A stretch of 64,000 nt of DNA from Streptomyces sp. cf386. Lineage in GTDB: Bacteria > Actinomycetota > Actinomycetes > Streptomycetales > Streptomycetaceae. The notes beneath the pieces were generated by a model. The model had not been told where the DNA came from and ran no database searches. It worked only from the letters and a program-made list of their open reading frames with translations. Shown here piece by piece: positions 34,065 to 42,305 of this stretch. Location: the NCBI RefSeq assembly GCF_900103585.1, contig NZ_FNHV01000013.1:264570-328569 (forward strand), in the 5' to 3' direction. The translations under genes and the position numbers were made by a program. Numbering within the stretch: position 1 is the stretch's first letter; each line of letters starts with the position of its first letter.

Positions 34065-35786
34065 CTACTGATCGCGAGTCCGTCTCCGGTACGCGGTCAC
34101 GGCGGTCGGCAAGGTGGGAAAGATCAGATCCGCTCCTACGGAGTCCGCGAGGCCGTACGTCCGGAGGTCGTCCAGAAGGTCCTGCTTGACGCGGGCGAGA
34201 GCGAAGACGATGCCTCGCTCGGTGAGTTCGCGGCGTAGTTCGTCGACCGCGTCCAACGCGGTGATGTCGACCTCCACGTTGGCCTCGGCGTTGAGGACGA
34301 ACCAGCGGACCGGTTCCGTCTGCTCGCCGACGGCGGCCAGGGCACGGCGGCGGAAGTCCTCGGCGTTGGCGAAGAAGAGCGGGGAGTCGTAGCGGTAGAC
34401 CAGCAGGCCGGGGATCGTGCGTGCCTGGGGGTAATCGTCGACGTCGTGCATTCCGGCGACCCCGGGCACCACGCCCTGGACGGCGTCGTGCGGGCGGGCC
34501 ACCCGCGTCAGCAGTTCGGCCACGGACAGACCGACGGCGACGAGAACGCCGTACAGGATGTCCAGGGCGAGGACCCCGGCCAGGCAGCCGAGCGCGAGCA
34601 GGAGTTCGCGGCGGCGGAAGGACGCGAGGCGGCGGAAGCCGGCGAGGTCGATCATGCGGACGGCGGCGTAGACGACGAGAGCGCCGAGGACGGCGGACGG
34701 TGTGCGGCTGAGAAGGGGGCTGAAGAAGAGCAGGACCGCGAGGACCACGGCGCCCGCGACCAGCGAGTACGCCTGACTGCGGGCGCCCGCCGAGGCGGCG
34801 AGCGCGGTCCGGCTGGCGCTGCTGCTGACCGGGAAGCCGTGCAGGGCACCGGCGCCGAGGTTGGCCGCGCCCAGCGCCAGAAACTCCTGATCGGCATCGA
34901 GCCCGGGGCCATCGCCTTCGCCGTCGTCGCGGTCGGTGAACGCCCGTGCGGTGAGGATGAAGTCCGTGTACCCGACCAGGAGTACGCCCAGGGCGGGCAG
35001 CACGAGACGCGGCACCTCGGTCCAGTCCGGCCACGCGAGGCCGGGCAGGCCCGACGGGACCTCGCCGATCACCTTGATGCCGTATCGCTCGTCGAGATCG
35101 AGGACCACCACGGCGATCGTCGCGAGGACCACGGCGAGCAGCGGGCCGGGCACGGAACGGACGTACCGTGCCACGACGAAGAGCAGGGCGAGGACGGTGG
35201 CGGAGAGGAGGACGGTGGCCGTATGAGCATCCGTCACGTCTCCGGCGAATGACCACAGCTGGGGAAAGAACCTCGTCTCCGTCGTGCCGACCCCGGTGAG
35301 CTTCGGAAGCTGGTCCGCCATCATGATCAGCGCCACGCCCGCCATGTAGCCGACCAGCACCGGGCGGGACAGCAGGTCCGCCACGAAGCCCAGCCGTGCC
35401 GCCCGTGCGACCAGGCAGAGCAGGCCGACCGTGACCGCGAGGGTGAGCGCCAGGGTGGCGTAGCGGCCGGGGTCGCCGGCGGCGAGCGGGGCGACCACGG
35501 TGGCCGTCATCAGCGCGGTCGTGGACTCGGGGCCGACCGAGAGCAGGCGCGAGGACCCGAGCAGCGCGTACAGGGCGAGGGCGGGCAGGATCGCCCAGAG
35601 CCCCGCGACCGGCGGGAGCCCGGCCACTCCCGCATAGGCCATGACCTGGGGGACGAGGTACGCGGCCACCGTGACGCCGGCCAGCAGGTCGCCCCTCAGC
35701 CAGGAGCGCCGGTAGCCGAGGAGGGCGACGGCCCCGGGCACCAGATGGCGCCAGCTCGGAACGGGTCCGCCCTTGCCCTGCGACAT
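34065..35786 (-). CDS. SulP-family anion transporter with STAS domain
   Basis: 573 residues. About 11-12 membrane helices begin with the SulP signature LVPQVMAYAGVAGLPPVAGL, continue through GPESTTALMT and GFPVSSSASRTALAASAGAR, and end in a cytoplasmic STAS domain (LVYRYDSPLFFANAEDFRRR, then FVLNAEANVEVDITALDAVDEL). SulP proteins carry sulfate, bicarbonate or dicarboxylates; the substrate is not deducible. The Rv1739c-like and related SulP genes occur in dormancy regions. Start chosen at 35786 behind GAGAAGGGTGG. A DosR-like dyad lies 105 nt upstream. Confidence 0.92.
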   Translation of the reverse strand: MSQGKGGPVPSWRHLVPGAVALLGYRRSWLRGDLLAGVTVAAYLVPQVMAYAGVAGLPPVAGLWAILPALALYALLGSSRLLSVGPESTTALMTATVVAPLAAGDPGRYATLALTLAVTVGLLCLVARAARLGFVADLLSRPVLVGYMAGVALIMMADQLPKLTGVGTTETRFFPQLWSFAGDVTDAHTATVLLSATVLALLFVVARYVRSVPGPLLAVVLATIAVVVLDLDERYGIKVIGEVPSGLPGLAWPDWTEVPRLVLPALGVLLVGYTDFILTARAFTDRDDGEGDGPGLDADQEFLALGAANLGAGALHGFPVSSSASRTALAASAGARSQAYSLVAGAVVLAVLLFFSPLLSRTPSAVLGALVVYAAVRMIDLAGFRRLASFRRRELLLALGCLAGVLALDILYGVLVAVGLSVAELLTRVARPHDAVQGVVPGVAGMHDVDDYPQARTIPGLLVYRYDSPLFFANAEDFRRRALAAVGEQTEPVRWFVLNAEANVEVDITALDAVDELRRELTERGIVFALARVKQDLLDDLRTYGLADSVGADLIFPTLPTAVTAYRRRTRDQ

Positions 35787-35890
35787 CAGCCACCCTTCTC
35801 CGTCCGACCCCAGGATCCACCGACGCGCCCGCCGCCGCGAGAGGCGAACCGTGTCCGGCCGAGCATGCACCCCAACGGCCCCTGAGGACA

Positions 35891-35904
35891 GGGCCGTTCA
35901 GCCC
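35891..35904. promoter_or_regulatory. DevR/DosR-type box 2
   Basis: GGGCCGTTCAGCCC, one mismatch to GGGNCNNNNGNCCC, 105 nt upstream of the SulP start codon. Confidence 0.45.
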
Positions 35905-36028
35905 TACGGACACAGACCTTCGGCCTCGGGCGGCTGCCGCCGGCTGCCGCGAGACTGCTGACCGGCGGGGACGTGGGGGGAGGTGCGGTGGGCCTTACGG
36001 GGCCCACCGCACCCAGGGGGACCGGCCA

Positions 36029-36043
36029 GGGCCAGTCGGGCCC
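36029..36043. promoter_or_regulatory. DevR/DosR-type box 3
   Basis: GGGCC-AGTCG-GGCCC, an inverted repeat with a spacer one base longer than the other sites, 83 nt upstream of the universal stress protein start. Confidence 0.45.
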
Positions 36044-36125
36044 TTGCAGGGACCTGCGGCCCCTGTCGGGTGCCTCATCCGAAGGCGAAGCTCGAATCGG
36101 GACCACCGATTCAGGAGGTGGAATC

Positions 36126-37070
36126 ATGAACCGCACCGTCACCGTCGGCCTCGACGGCTCACGTGAGAGCCGCGCGGCGGCCGAGTGGGCGGCCCGAGAG
36201 GCACAGCTGCTCGGCTTGCCGTTGAAGCTGGTCCATGTCCGGGAGCCGGTACCAGCGCTCATGGCACAGGCGCCGCTCCTCGGCGCCGAGACCCGGCAGG
36301 ATTGGACCGAGCGAAGCGAGATGGGGGCACCCCCGGCCGAAGGCTGGGGGAGGGTGCCCCGCGAGGCGGCCGAGGGCATCCGTGCATGCCACCCAGGCCT
36401 CGAAGTCCTCACCGAGCACCTGTCCGGCCGGCCCGCCGAAGTGCTGGCCAAAGCGGCCAAGGACGCCGAACTGCTGGTCCTCGGCTCCCGAGGACTGAGC
36501 GGGGTCGGCGGCTTCCTGGTCGGCTCGGTCGGGCTCTCGGTCGTGGCACACGCCGAGCGTCCGGTCGTCCTGGTCCGCGCCGGCGAGCAGGCCGCCGACG
36601 AACACGAGGCGGACCCCGCCGGCATCCCGTCCGCCGCAACCGCCTTCCGGCCCGTCGTCCTCGGCCTCGACATCGACAGCCCGGATGAGGAGCTGATCGA
36701 GTTCGCGCTCGCTGCGGCAACCCGCCGCAGTACTTCCCTGCGGGTGGTACACGGTTGGAACGTGCCCCCGTACTACGCGTACGGCCTGTCCGCGGACCTC
36801 GAACTCCACGGATCCATGGCACAGGCCGCGACCAGCGCCCTGACCGAGCTCCTGCGTCCATGGCGCAACAAGTTCCCGGACGTCGAGGTCACCACGGAGT
36901 CCCACTACGGAACCCCCGCCGGCCACCTCGTCGACGTCTCCCGCGAGGCATCCCTGGTCGTCGTCGGCAAGCGCATCCGCCGCAACCCGATCGGCGCGCA
37001 CGTCGGGCCGGTCGCCCACGCCGTCCTGCATCACTCCACCGCCCCCGTCGCTGTCGTTCCGCACCACTGA
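36126..37070 (+). CDS. Universal stress protein, tandem USP domains, with repeat insertion
   Basis: 314 residues, two USP domains. The first starts VTVGLDGSRESRAAAEWAAR and has the ATP-binding loop VLGSRGLSGVGGFLVGSVG. The second contains VVLGLDIDSPDEELIEFA, GTPAGHLVDVSREASLVVVG and ends VAVVP. The first domain carries a roughly 19-residue insert (WTERSEMGAPPAEGWGRVPR) encoded by a hairpin repeat, in a position where USP proteins normally have a variable loop. AGGAGGTGG lies 5-13 nt before ATG 36126. Expression is probably controlled by the DevR-like regulator through the dyad at 36029-36043. Confidence 0.92.
   Translation: MNRTVTVGLDGSRESRAAAEWAAREAQLLGLPLKLVHVREPVPALMAQAPLLGAETRQDWTERSEMGAPPAEGWGRVPREAAEGIRACHPGLEVLTEHLSGRPAEVLAKAAKDAELLVLGSRGLSGVGGFLVGSVGLSVVAHAERPVVLVRAGEQAADEHEADPAGIPSAATAFRPVVLGLDIDSPDEELIEFALAAATRRSTSLRVVHGWNVPPYYAYGLSADLELHGSMAQAATSALTELLRPWRNKFPDVEVTTESHYGTPAGHLVDVSREASLVVVGKRIRRNPIGAHVGPVAHAVLHHSTAPVAVVPHH
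36304..36360. repeat. Dispersed palindromic repeat inserted in the USP coding sequence
   Basis: The segment begins GGACCGAGCGAAGCGAGATG and continues into a near-perfect hairpin: GGGGCACCC (36324-36332) pairs with GGGTGCCCC (36352-36360), with an inner CCCGGCC-GAA-GGCTGGG stem. The sequence is reminiscent of repeats scattered through Streptomyces intergenic DNA. It keeps the reading frame open and adds about 19 residues to the first USP domain. Confidence 0.6.
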
Positions 37071-37096
37071 CGCACAGAACCCGAGGAGCAGAAACC

Positions 37097-37291
37097 ATGA
37101 AGGCAGCGGTCGTCCGAGCCTTCGGCGAGCCCCTCGTCATCGAGGACCGCCCCGACCCCGAGCCCGGCCCCGGCCAGGTCCGCATCCGGGTCGAGGCCTC
37201 CGGGCTGTGCCACACCGCCATCCACGCCGCCCGAGGCGACTGGCCCGTCAAGCCCACTCCGCCCTTCGTGCCCGGCCACGAGGGAGTCGGG
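37097..37291 (+). pseudogene. Truncated zinc-dependent alcohol dehydrogenase
   Basis: 65 residues of homology: MKAAVVRAFGEPLVIEDRPD, then the zinc-ligand Cys in EASGLCHTAIHAARGDWPVK and PGHEGVG. An intact enzyme (about 340 residues) would continue GYVAAVG and so on. The similarity stops abruptly at 37291 and the frame then runs antisense through the PPOX gene. It has a GAGGAG ribosome-binding site and lies 26 nt after the USP stop, the position ADH genes hold in the S. coelicolor osd-like island. It is therefore a deletion remnant, not a functional dehydrogenase. Confidence 0.85.
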
Positions 37292-37381
37292 CTCCCCGGC
37301 GTACGCACCATTCGCACTGCCCCGCGGCCGCCGTTCTCGGCGTCTTACGGGTATCTCCCGTATGTCCTGCTCGGGCGTGGT

Positions 37382-37876
37382 TCAGGCCTCGTCCGAGGGT
37401 CCGTCCGCGGTGAGCATGATGCCCGTGACCAGGTCGGGCCGGATACGAATCGCCTGGTCCATGGCATGCTCCACCCACGGCTGTACCAACGCCCGGCAGC
37501 GGACCAGATCCTCGGGGTCCGTGACCAGCCGTGCGTACCCGGTCACCACCACACTCCAGCCCAGATGCGTCCGCGAGTCGATGGCGTCCGCCTCGTAGGC
37601 GACGACGACTCGCGGGTCCCTCGCCTGCTGAGCGTGCGAGGTCAGGGCGGCACCTTCGTGGGTGCGGATCACGATGTCCCCGGCGTCCAGGGCGTGGTTG
37701 ACCGGGCGTACGGTCGGCAGGGCGTGCTGGGTGAAGACGATCCTGCCCAGCAAAACGCTGCCGAGCAGCCGCAGCGCCGCGGCGGCGTCGAGTTCGATGC
37801 GGCGACGCGGTCCTGCGAGGGCCGGTCGGCTGTCGTCGTGGACCATGGCGGGTTTCCGTTGGGGTGCGTTGTTCAT
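37382..37876 (-). CDS. PPOX-family flavin-nucleotide-binding protein
   Basis: About 164 residues. RIELDAAAALRLLGSVLLGR, FTQHALPTVRPVNHAL and GDIVIRTHEGA match the pyridoxamine-5'-phosphate-oxidase-like split barrel that binds FMN or F420; the C-terminal half holds WSVVVTGYARLVTDPEDL. The start at ATG 37876 has GGAG upstream; a GTG at 37891 is an alternative. Genes of this type are hallmarks of DosR regulons, where they may reduce deazaflavin-dependent substrates. A DevR-type box lies 90 nt upstream. Confidence 0.88.
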   Translation of the reverse strand: MNNAPQRKPAMVHDDSRPALAGPRRRIELDAAAALRLLGSVLLGRIVFTQHALPTVRPVNHALDAGDIVIRTHEGAALTSHAQQARDPRVVVAYEADAIDSRTHLGWSVVVTGYARLVTDPEDLVRCRALVQPWVEHAMDQAIRIRPDLVTGIMLTADGPSDEA

Positions 37877-37965
37877 TGCTGAGGTCTCCACGTGGGCGGA
37901 GCGACACCGCGGGGGATCGGTGCCGCTCCTGTATCAACGGTCTCTCGGGAAGCCGCCGAGGGCTA

Positions 37966-37979
37966 GGGCCGGTCGGCCC
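37966..37979. promoter_or_regulatory. DevR/DosR-type box 4
   Basis: GGGCCGGTCGGCCC, a full match to GGGNCNNNNGNCCC, 90 nt upstream of the PPOX start (minus strand). Confidence 0.6.
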
Positions 37980-38158
37980 CGATGAGGGACCGGGCGGCCG
38001 TTTCACGTTCGCGGTGGGGCGTCGGAGGCGTGCCCGTCATGCCAGAGACCGCGTGCTCACCAGCTGTCGCTTCCCTCGGCTCCGGACAACGCAGCTCGGA
38101 AGAAGTGGGTGGAGTCGAGGTGGCGGCGGTGTTCGCCGCAGACTCCGATGGACAGGCC

Positions 38159-38172
38159 GGGCCGAACGGCCC
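38159..38172. promoter_or_regulatory. DevR/DosR-type box 5
   Basis: GGGCCGAACGGCCC, a full match to GGGNCNNNNGNCCC, 139 nt upstream of the chosen kinase start and about 80-90 nt upstream of alternative in-frame GTGs at 38254 and 38260. Confidence 0.6.
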
Positions 38173-38310
38173 AAGCGTCGGTCCTGTGAGCAGGCCGCTG
38201 TGCGACCGCGTCCGTGTCCGATCCCGTACCGTCACGCGCCGCAGGCCGGTAGCGTGGCCGTGACCGGAGCGGCCGGGGCCGGGCCGCCCACGGGACCGGA
38301 GGAGGCGCAG

Positions 38311-40029
38311 GTGGGAAGCGCCGAGGAGCCTCGGGAAGCCCGCGTACGGCTGCCCCAGCTGAGGCTGGACGAGCTGCTGGAGGAGCTGCAGGCCCGGCTG
38401 GACGCGGCCCGTGTACCCGTGACCGTGTGCACAGTCTGCGAGGCGGTGCTCTCCGTCGGCCGGGATCTGGAGCAGGCGCTGCACGGCATCGTCGAAGCAG
38501 CTGCGGTGCTGGTCGACGCCGAGTTCGCCGCCCTCGGTGTGATCGGTCCGGACGGCACGCGGCTGTCGGCCTTCCACACCGTCGGCGTCACCGAGCAGCA
38601 GATCACCCGGATCGGCCATTTCCCGGAGGGCCACGGCATCCTCGGCGAGCTGATCCGTCATCCCGAGCCGCTGCGCCTGGCCAAGATCTCCGAGCACCCG
38701 TCCTCGTACGGCTTCCCGCCCAACCATCCGCCGATGAACACCTTCCTCGGCGTCCCCATCCGGGTGCGCGACCAGGTCTTCGGCAACCTGTATCTCACCG
38801 AGAAGCGGGGCGGGGGGCAGTTCGACGGTGAGGACGAATCCGTTCTGTCGACCCTGGCCGTGGCGGCGGGCGTCGCCATCGACAACGCCCGCCTCTACGA
38901 GGAGTCCCGGTTGCGGGAACGCTGGCTACAGGCCAACGCGGAGATCACGCACAGCCTCATCTCCGGCAGCGAGCGCGCCCAGGTCCTGGGGCTGATCGCC
39001 GACCGCGCCCGGGAGATCACGGGAGCGGCACTGGCCGTGGGCGCCGTGCCGATGGAGGACACCGACTCCCTCAGCATGGAGATCGCCATCGGGCCGGAGG
39101 CGGAGACGCCGCGCGGACTGGTGCTGCCCGTCGACGGAAGCCTGATCGGCGAGGCCTTCTCGACCGCCGCTCCCGTCACCGCCCCCGATGTCTCCCATGA
39201 CGAACGCGTCTCGGCAGGCCCCCCGCGCTTGACCGACCTCGGCCCCGCGGTCGCAGTTCCCGTCGGCACGGGCGAGGGCGGTGTACGAGGTGTCGTTCTG
39301 CTGATCCGCGAGGCGGGGGAGACGGTGTTCACCGGGAAGGAGATCGGACCGCTGCGGGGCTTCGCGGCGCAGGCCGCCGTCGCCATGGAGCTCGCGGAGC
39401 GCCGACGGGACGCCGAGGAGGTCGCCGTGCTCGAGGACCGCGACCGCATCGCCCGCGACCTGCACGATCTCGCGATCCAGCGGCTGTTCGCCACCGGCAT
39501 GACCCTGCAGAGCGCGGGCCGCTTCATCGACCACCCCGAAGCCTCCGAGCACGTGGTGCGCGCGGTGGACGACCTGGACGAGACCATCAAGATCATCAGG
39601 TCGACGATCTTCGGCCTCCGCTCACGCGAAAGCGCCGGCGGGGCCGGACCGCGGGCGCGTGTGGTGCGGATCGCGGGCGAGGCGGCGCCGGTGCTGGGCT
39701 TTGCGCCCAGCCTGCGCATGGAGAGCCTGGTGGAGACTCTCGTGCCGCGCGAGATCGCCGATCACGTGGTGGCCGTACTCTCCGAGGCCCTCACCAACGT
39801 CGCCCGCCACGCCCACGCCGACCGCGCCGACGTCGCCCTCACGGCGGATTCCCGCCAGGTCCGCCTCACAGTCACCGACAACGGCGTCGGCGTCCAGGCC
39901 GACGGCCGCCGCAGCGGGCTGCGCAACATGGCGGAGCGGGCCCAGCAGCTGGGTGGGGAGCTGGAGCTGAGCAGGCCGGAGGGTGGTGGCGCCACGTTGG
40001 CGTGGTGGGTGCCGGTGCCGGCCGCCTAG
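38311..40029 (+). CDS. DevS/DosT (OsdK)-like GAF-domain histidine kinase
   Basis: About 572 residues. An N-terminal helix is followed by two GAF domains (GAF1 has LVDAEFAALGVIGPDG and NTFLGVPIRVRDQVFGNLYL; GAF2 has GLVLPVDGSLIGEAF and VAVPVG). The HisKA_3 box is RDRIARDLHDLAIQRLFATG and the ATPase has SEALTNVARHAHA and VTDNGVG. DevS-type kinases bind heme in GAF1 and sense O2, NO or CO; the proximal His is not identifiable with certainty by eye. It very probably phosphorylates the DevR-like regulator at 32526-33218. GTG 38311 is preceded by GGAGGAGG; earlier GTGs at 38254/38260 are possible. Confidence 0.9.
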   Translation: MGSAEEPREARVRLPQLRLDELLEELQARLDAARVPVTVCTVCEAVLSVGRDLEQALHGIVEAAAVLVDAEFAALGVIGPDGTRLSAFHTVGVTEQQITRIGHFPEGHGILGELIRHPEPLRLAKISEHPSSYGFPPNHPPMNTFLGVPIRVRDQVFGNLYLTEKRGGGQFDGEDESVLSTLAVAAGVAIDNARLYEESRLRERWLQANAEITHSLISGSERAQVLGLIADRAREITGAALAVGAVPMEDTDSLSMEIAIGPEAETPRGLVLPVDGSLIGEAFSTAAPVTAPDVSHDERVSAGPPRLTDLGPAVAVPVGTGEGGVRGVVLLIREAGETVFTGKEIGPLRGFAAQAAVAMELAERRRDAEEVAVLEDRDRIARDLHDLAIQRLFATGMTLQSAGRFIDHPEASEHVVRAVDDLDETIKIIRSTIFGLRSRESAGGAGPRARVVRIAGEAAPVLGFAPSLRMESLVETLVPREIADHVVAVLSEALTNVARHAHADRADVALTADSRQVRLTVTDNGVGVQADGRRSGLRNMAERAQQLGGELELSRPEGGGATLAWWVPVPAA

Positions 40030-40100
40030 AGCTCCGCGGTGGGCTGGGTGACTCTGTCCGCCGACACCCGAGACACGGCACCCCGTCGGACGTCCGGCCT

Positions 40101-40114
40101 GGGCCGAACGTCCC
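40101..40114. promoter_or_regulatory. DevR/DosR-type box 6
   Basis: GGGCCGAACGTCCC, a full match to GGGNCNNNNGNCCC, 109 nt upstream of the second universal stress protein start. Confidence 0.55.
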
Positions 40115-40222
40115 CGGCAGGGCCCCACTCGCCTCTCGTGGCGCCCGCAGGCTGGGTGCAGCCGTGAGATGAGAGAGCCCTGGCTGTCCGACATGGCAGC
40201 CCTACCAAAGGCGGTGAGGGCA

Positions 40223-41098
40223 ATGACACTCCCCATTGTGGTGGGCGTCGACGGATCGGACGCCAGCCTGCTGGCCGTCGACTGGGCCCTCTACGAAGCC
40301 GCCCGCCGTGACCTTCAGCTGCGGCTGGTGTACGCCTCTCTGTGGGAACGCTACGAGAGGGCCATACCGTCCTCCGGATGGGAACGCCCCTCCGGGCGCG
40401 GTCTGGCCGAGCACATCGTCGCCTCGGCGGCCGAGCGTGCCGCCCAGCGCGACCCGTTGGTAAAAGTGACCACCGAGGTCGTCCCCGCAGAAGCCGCGGA
40501 CGTCCTCCTGCGTGAGGGCCACAATGCCTTCGCCCTGGTGACGGGGGTACGCGGCCGTGGCGAGCTGAAGGGATTGCTTCTCGGGTCGGTCGGCTTGACC
40601 GTGGCCGGCCGTGCGCACTGCCCGGTGATCGTGGTCCGGGGCGACAAGGCAGGCCTGGCCGGCACCCACGAGCGGATCCTGCTCGGCGTGGGGGAGTCGA
40701 CCACCGGCGGTCAAGCCGTGCGCTTCGCCTTCCACGAGGCCGAAGCCCGCGGGTGCACCCTCGACGCCGTACGAGCCTGGCGCTGCCCCGCAATTGAGGG
40801 AGCCGACCACCCCGCGCTCGCCGAGGAACCCGTCCACCAGCACGAGCAGCGTGCCTCGGCCCATCTCGACGACCAACTGCGCGAAGCCATGGCCGACCAG
40901 CCCGATGTCCTGGTGCACCGCGCCACGGTCGAGGGCCCGGCCCGACGGATCCTCGTGAGCCGCTCGGCTGCCGCCGACCTCGTCATCATCGGGGCTCGAC
41001 GCAGGCACGGCCACTTCGGGCTGCAACTGGGCTGTGTGAGCCACACCTTGCTGCACCACGCGTACTGCCCGGTGGCGGTCGTTCCGCAGCTGGCGTGA
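40223..41098 (+). CDS. Universal stress protein, tandem USP domains
   Basis: 291 residues. Domain 1 starts IVVGVDGSDASLLAVDWAL and has the ATP-loop region VTGVRGRGELKGLLLGSVGL; domain 2 has ILLGVGESTTGGQAVRFAF and ends IIGARRRHGHFGLQLGCVSH plus VAVVP. Unlike the first USP it has no repeat insertion. An ATG at 40223 follows GTGAGGG; the open frame begins earlier (40169) without homology. The DevR-type box 109 nt upstream places it in the same putative regulon. Confidence 0.92.
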   Translation: MTLPIVVGVDGSDASLLAVDWALYEAARRDLQLRLVYASLWERYERAIPSSGWERPSGRGLAEHIVASAAERAAQRDPLVKVTTEVVPAEAADVLLREGHNAFALVTGVRGRGELKGLLLGSVGLTVAGRAHCPVIVVRGDKAGLAGTHERILLGVGESTTGGQAVRFAFHEAEARGCTLDAVRAWRCPAIEGADHPALAEEPVHQHEQRASAHLDDQLREAMADQPDVLVHRATVEGPARRILVSRSAAADLVIIGARRRHGHFGLQLGCVSHTLLHHAYCPVAVVPQLA

Positions 41099-41204
41099 AC
41101 ATCGCCGCTGTGGAGTGGCGCCGGAGCCATGGTGCCGCGCTCAGGACGGACCGGTGCTCGCCGGCCGCCCTTGCGCCCACGCCGCGCCGGGTCACCGCAG
41201 TGGC

Positions 41205-42044
41205 TCACGGTGCCGACTGGATGTCCCCGCGTGTGGAGGAAGCGAAGGTGTCGCGGTGGGCGAAGTCGCCCGGGGGGATGCCGGGGTGGTGTCCGGGCTG
41301 GGCCGGCGGCACGGTGGCCGAGGGGCCGAGGGTGAGCCGGGAGACGATGCGGTAGCGGTCGCCGCGGTAGATCGAGTGGACGTACTCGACGGGCTGACCC
41401 GTGGTGTCCGAGGTGAGCCGTTCGAAGAGCAGCGCCGGGGACAACTCGGGCACTTCGAGCAGCTCGGCCTCGGCCCGGGTGACGACGGTCGGCTCGATCG
41501 CCTGTACGGCCTCCTGGACGTGTACGCCGTGCTGTTCGCGAAGGTGCTCGTACAGGTCGCCGGCTTCCAGTTCCTCGGCGGACAGGGTGGGGACCAGATC
41601 GGCCTTGATGTGCAGGTGCTCGATGGCCATCGGGGCGCCGTCGACGAGGCGCAGCCGTGCCACGTACACGATCTCGGCGGCGGGTGAGATGCGCAGCTTG
41701 CGGCCCACGCGCGCGCCTGCCGGGATGGTGGTGAACTCCAGCAGGCGGCTCGACCAAGCCCCGGAAGCCTGAGGGACTGTCATGGTCTGCTGACCGGAGA
41801 CGAGTTCCTGGGTGATCTTCTCGGGTGCCACGAACATGCCGCGGCCGTGTTCCCGGACCAGAAGACCCGCGGCGACGAGTTCGTCGACCGCCGCGCGCAG
41901 GGTCGGGCGGGACACTCCCAGGCGGGCGCACAGAGAACGCTCGGAGGGGATCGCATCTCCCGGGCGGTGCGACTCGACGAGGTCGAGGATGAAGTCGCGG
42001 ACTCGCTCCCGTTTGAGCACCGCACCTGGCTCGTCGGCCTTCAT
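41205..42044 (-). CDS. GntR/HutC-family regulator (DasR-like)
   Basis: 279 residues. The winged helix contains AIPSERSLCARLGVSRPTLR and AVDELVAAGLLVREHGRGMF. The C-terminal UTRA domain (EYVHSIYRGDRYRIV, LEAGDLYEHLREQHG) binds phosphorylated sugars in HutC-type regulators. It is divergent from a sugar ABC transporter and a GH20 hexosaminidase, as DasR-type proteins often are, so its effector is probably an amino-sugar phosphate. ATG 42044 has GAGGGAG upstream. The intergenic region has TTGACCA-type repeats on both sides. The C-terminal tail after residue 250 is Pro-rich and unusual. Confidence 0.9.
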   Translation of the reverse strand: MKADEPGAVLKRERVRDFILDLVESHRPGDAIPSERSLCARLGVSRPTLRAAVDELVAAGLLVREHGRGMFVAPEKITQELVSGQQTMTVPQASGAWSSRLLEFTTIPAGARVGRKLRISPAAEIVYVARLRLVDGAPMAIEHLHIKADLVPTLSAEELEAGDLYEHLREQHGVHVQEAVQAIEPTVVTRAEAELLEVPELSPALLFERLTSDTTGQPVEYVHSIYRGDRYRIVSRLTLGPSATVPPAQPGHHPGIPPGDFAHRDTFASSTRGDIQSAP

Positions 42045-42072
42045 GTCGCACTCCCTCATGCACGGAAACCTC

Positions 42073-42095
42073 AGTTGACCAGTTGACCAGTGGTC
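42073..42095. promoter_or_regulatory. Candidate GntR operator near its own gene
   Basis: AGTTGACC occurs twice in tandem (42073-42080, 42081-42088) and GACCA-G-TGGTC (42085-42095) is a perfect dyad, 29 nt upstream of the GntR start. DasR-type operators have TGGTC/GACCA half-sites. Confidence 0.5.
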
Positions 42096-42253
42096 TCCCG
42101 TAAACGCCCTCATGGCCAGGGAAGTGTAACTGCCACCTGGCGGTGATCGTCCGGATTCTGACCGACCTGCGCGCTAAAACCCTTGGAAGTAGGAGGGGTT
42201 GACGCCTCGATTGGTCTATGCCACCTTCATCCCCACATCAAGAGGTGAGCTGT

Positions 42254-42283
42254 CCAGTGGACTTCACTGGTCAGGTGGTCAGG
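42254..42283. promoter_or_regulatory. Candidate GntR operator near the ABC operon
   Basis: CCAGTG-GACTT-CACTGG (42254-42270) is an inverted repeat and TGGTCAGG is directly repeated (42268-42275, 42276-42283), ending 22 nt before the binding-protein start. Half-sites resemble those near the GntR gene. Confidence 0.5.
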
Positions 42284-42305
42284 TCATGTCCTCCAGAGGT
42301 GAACC

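Larger units (their letters stand above)
35787..36125. other. 339-bp divergent promoter region, SulP/USP
   Basis: It holds two DevR-type dyads (35891-35904 and 36029-36042) and, at its right end, the AGGAGGTGG ribosome-binding site of the universal stress protein gene. No other gene or repeat was recognised. Confidence 0.5.
37877..38310. other. 434-bp divergent promoter region, PPOX/histidine kinase
   Basis: It contains two DevR-type dyads (37966-37979 and 38159-38172), the latter being a perfect match to the core. No coding sequence was accepted here, although the kinase frame is open from 37864. The kinase start was placed at 38311. Confidence 0.5.

Noticed and set aside
37292..37882. Continuation of the alcohol dehydrogenase frame beyond residue 65
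   Set aside because: The frame stays open only because it is antisense to the PPOX gene; homology ends at 37291.
42199..42222. TTGACG ... TATGCC as a promoter for the ABC operon
   Set aside because: Spacing of 12 nt is too short for a sigma-70 promoter and no better pair was found.
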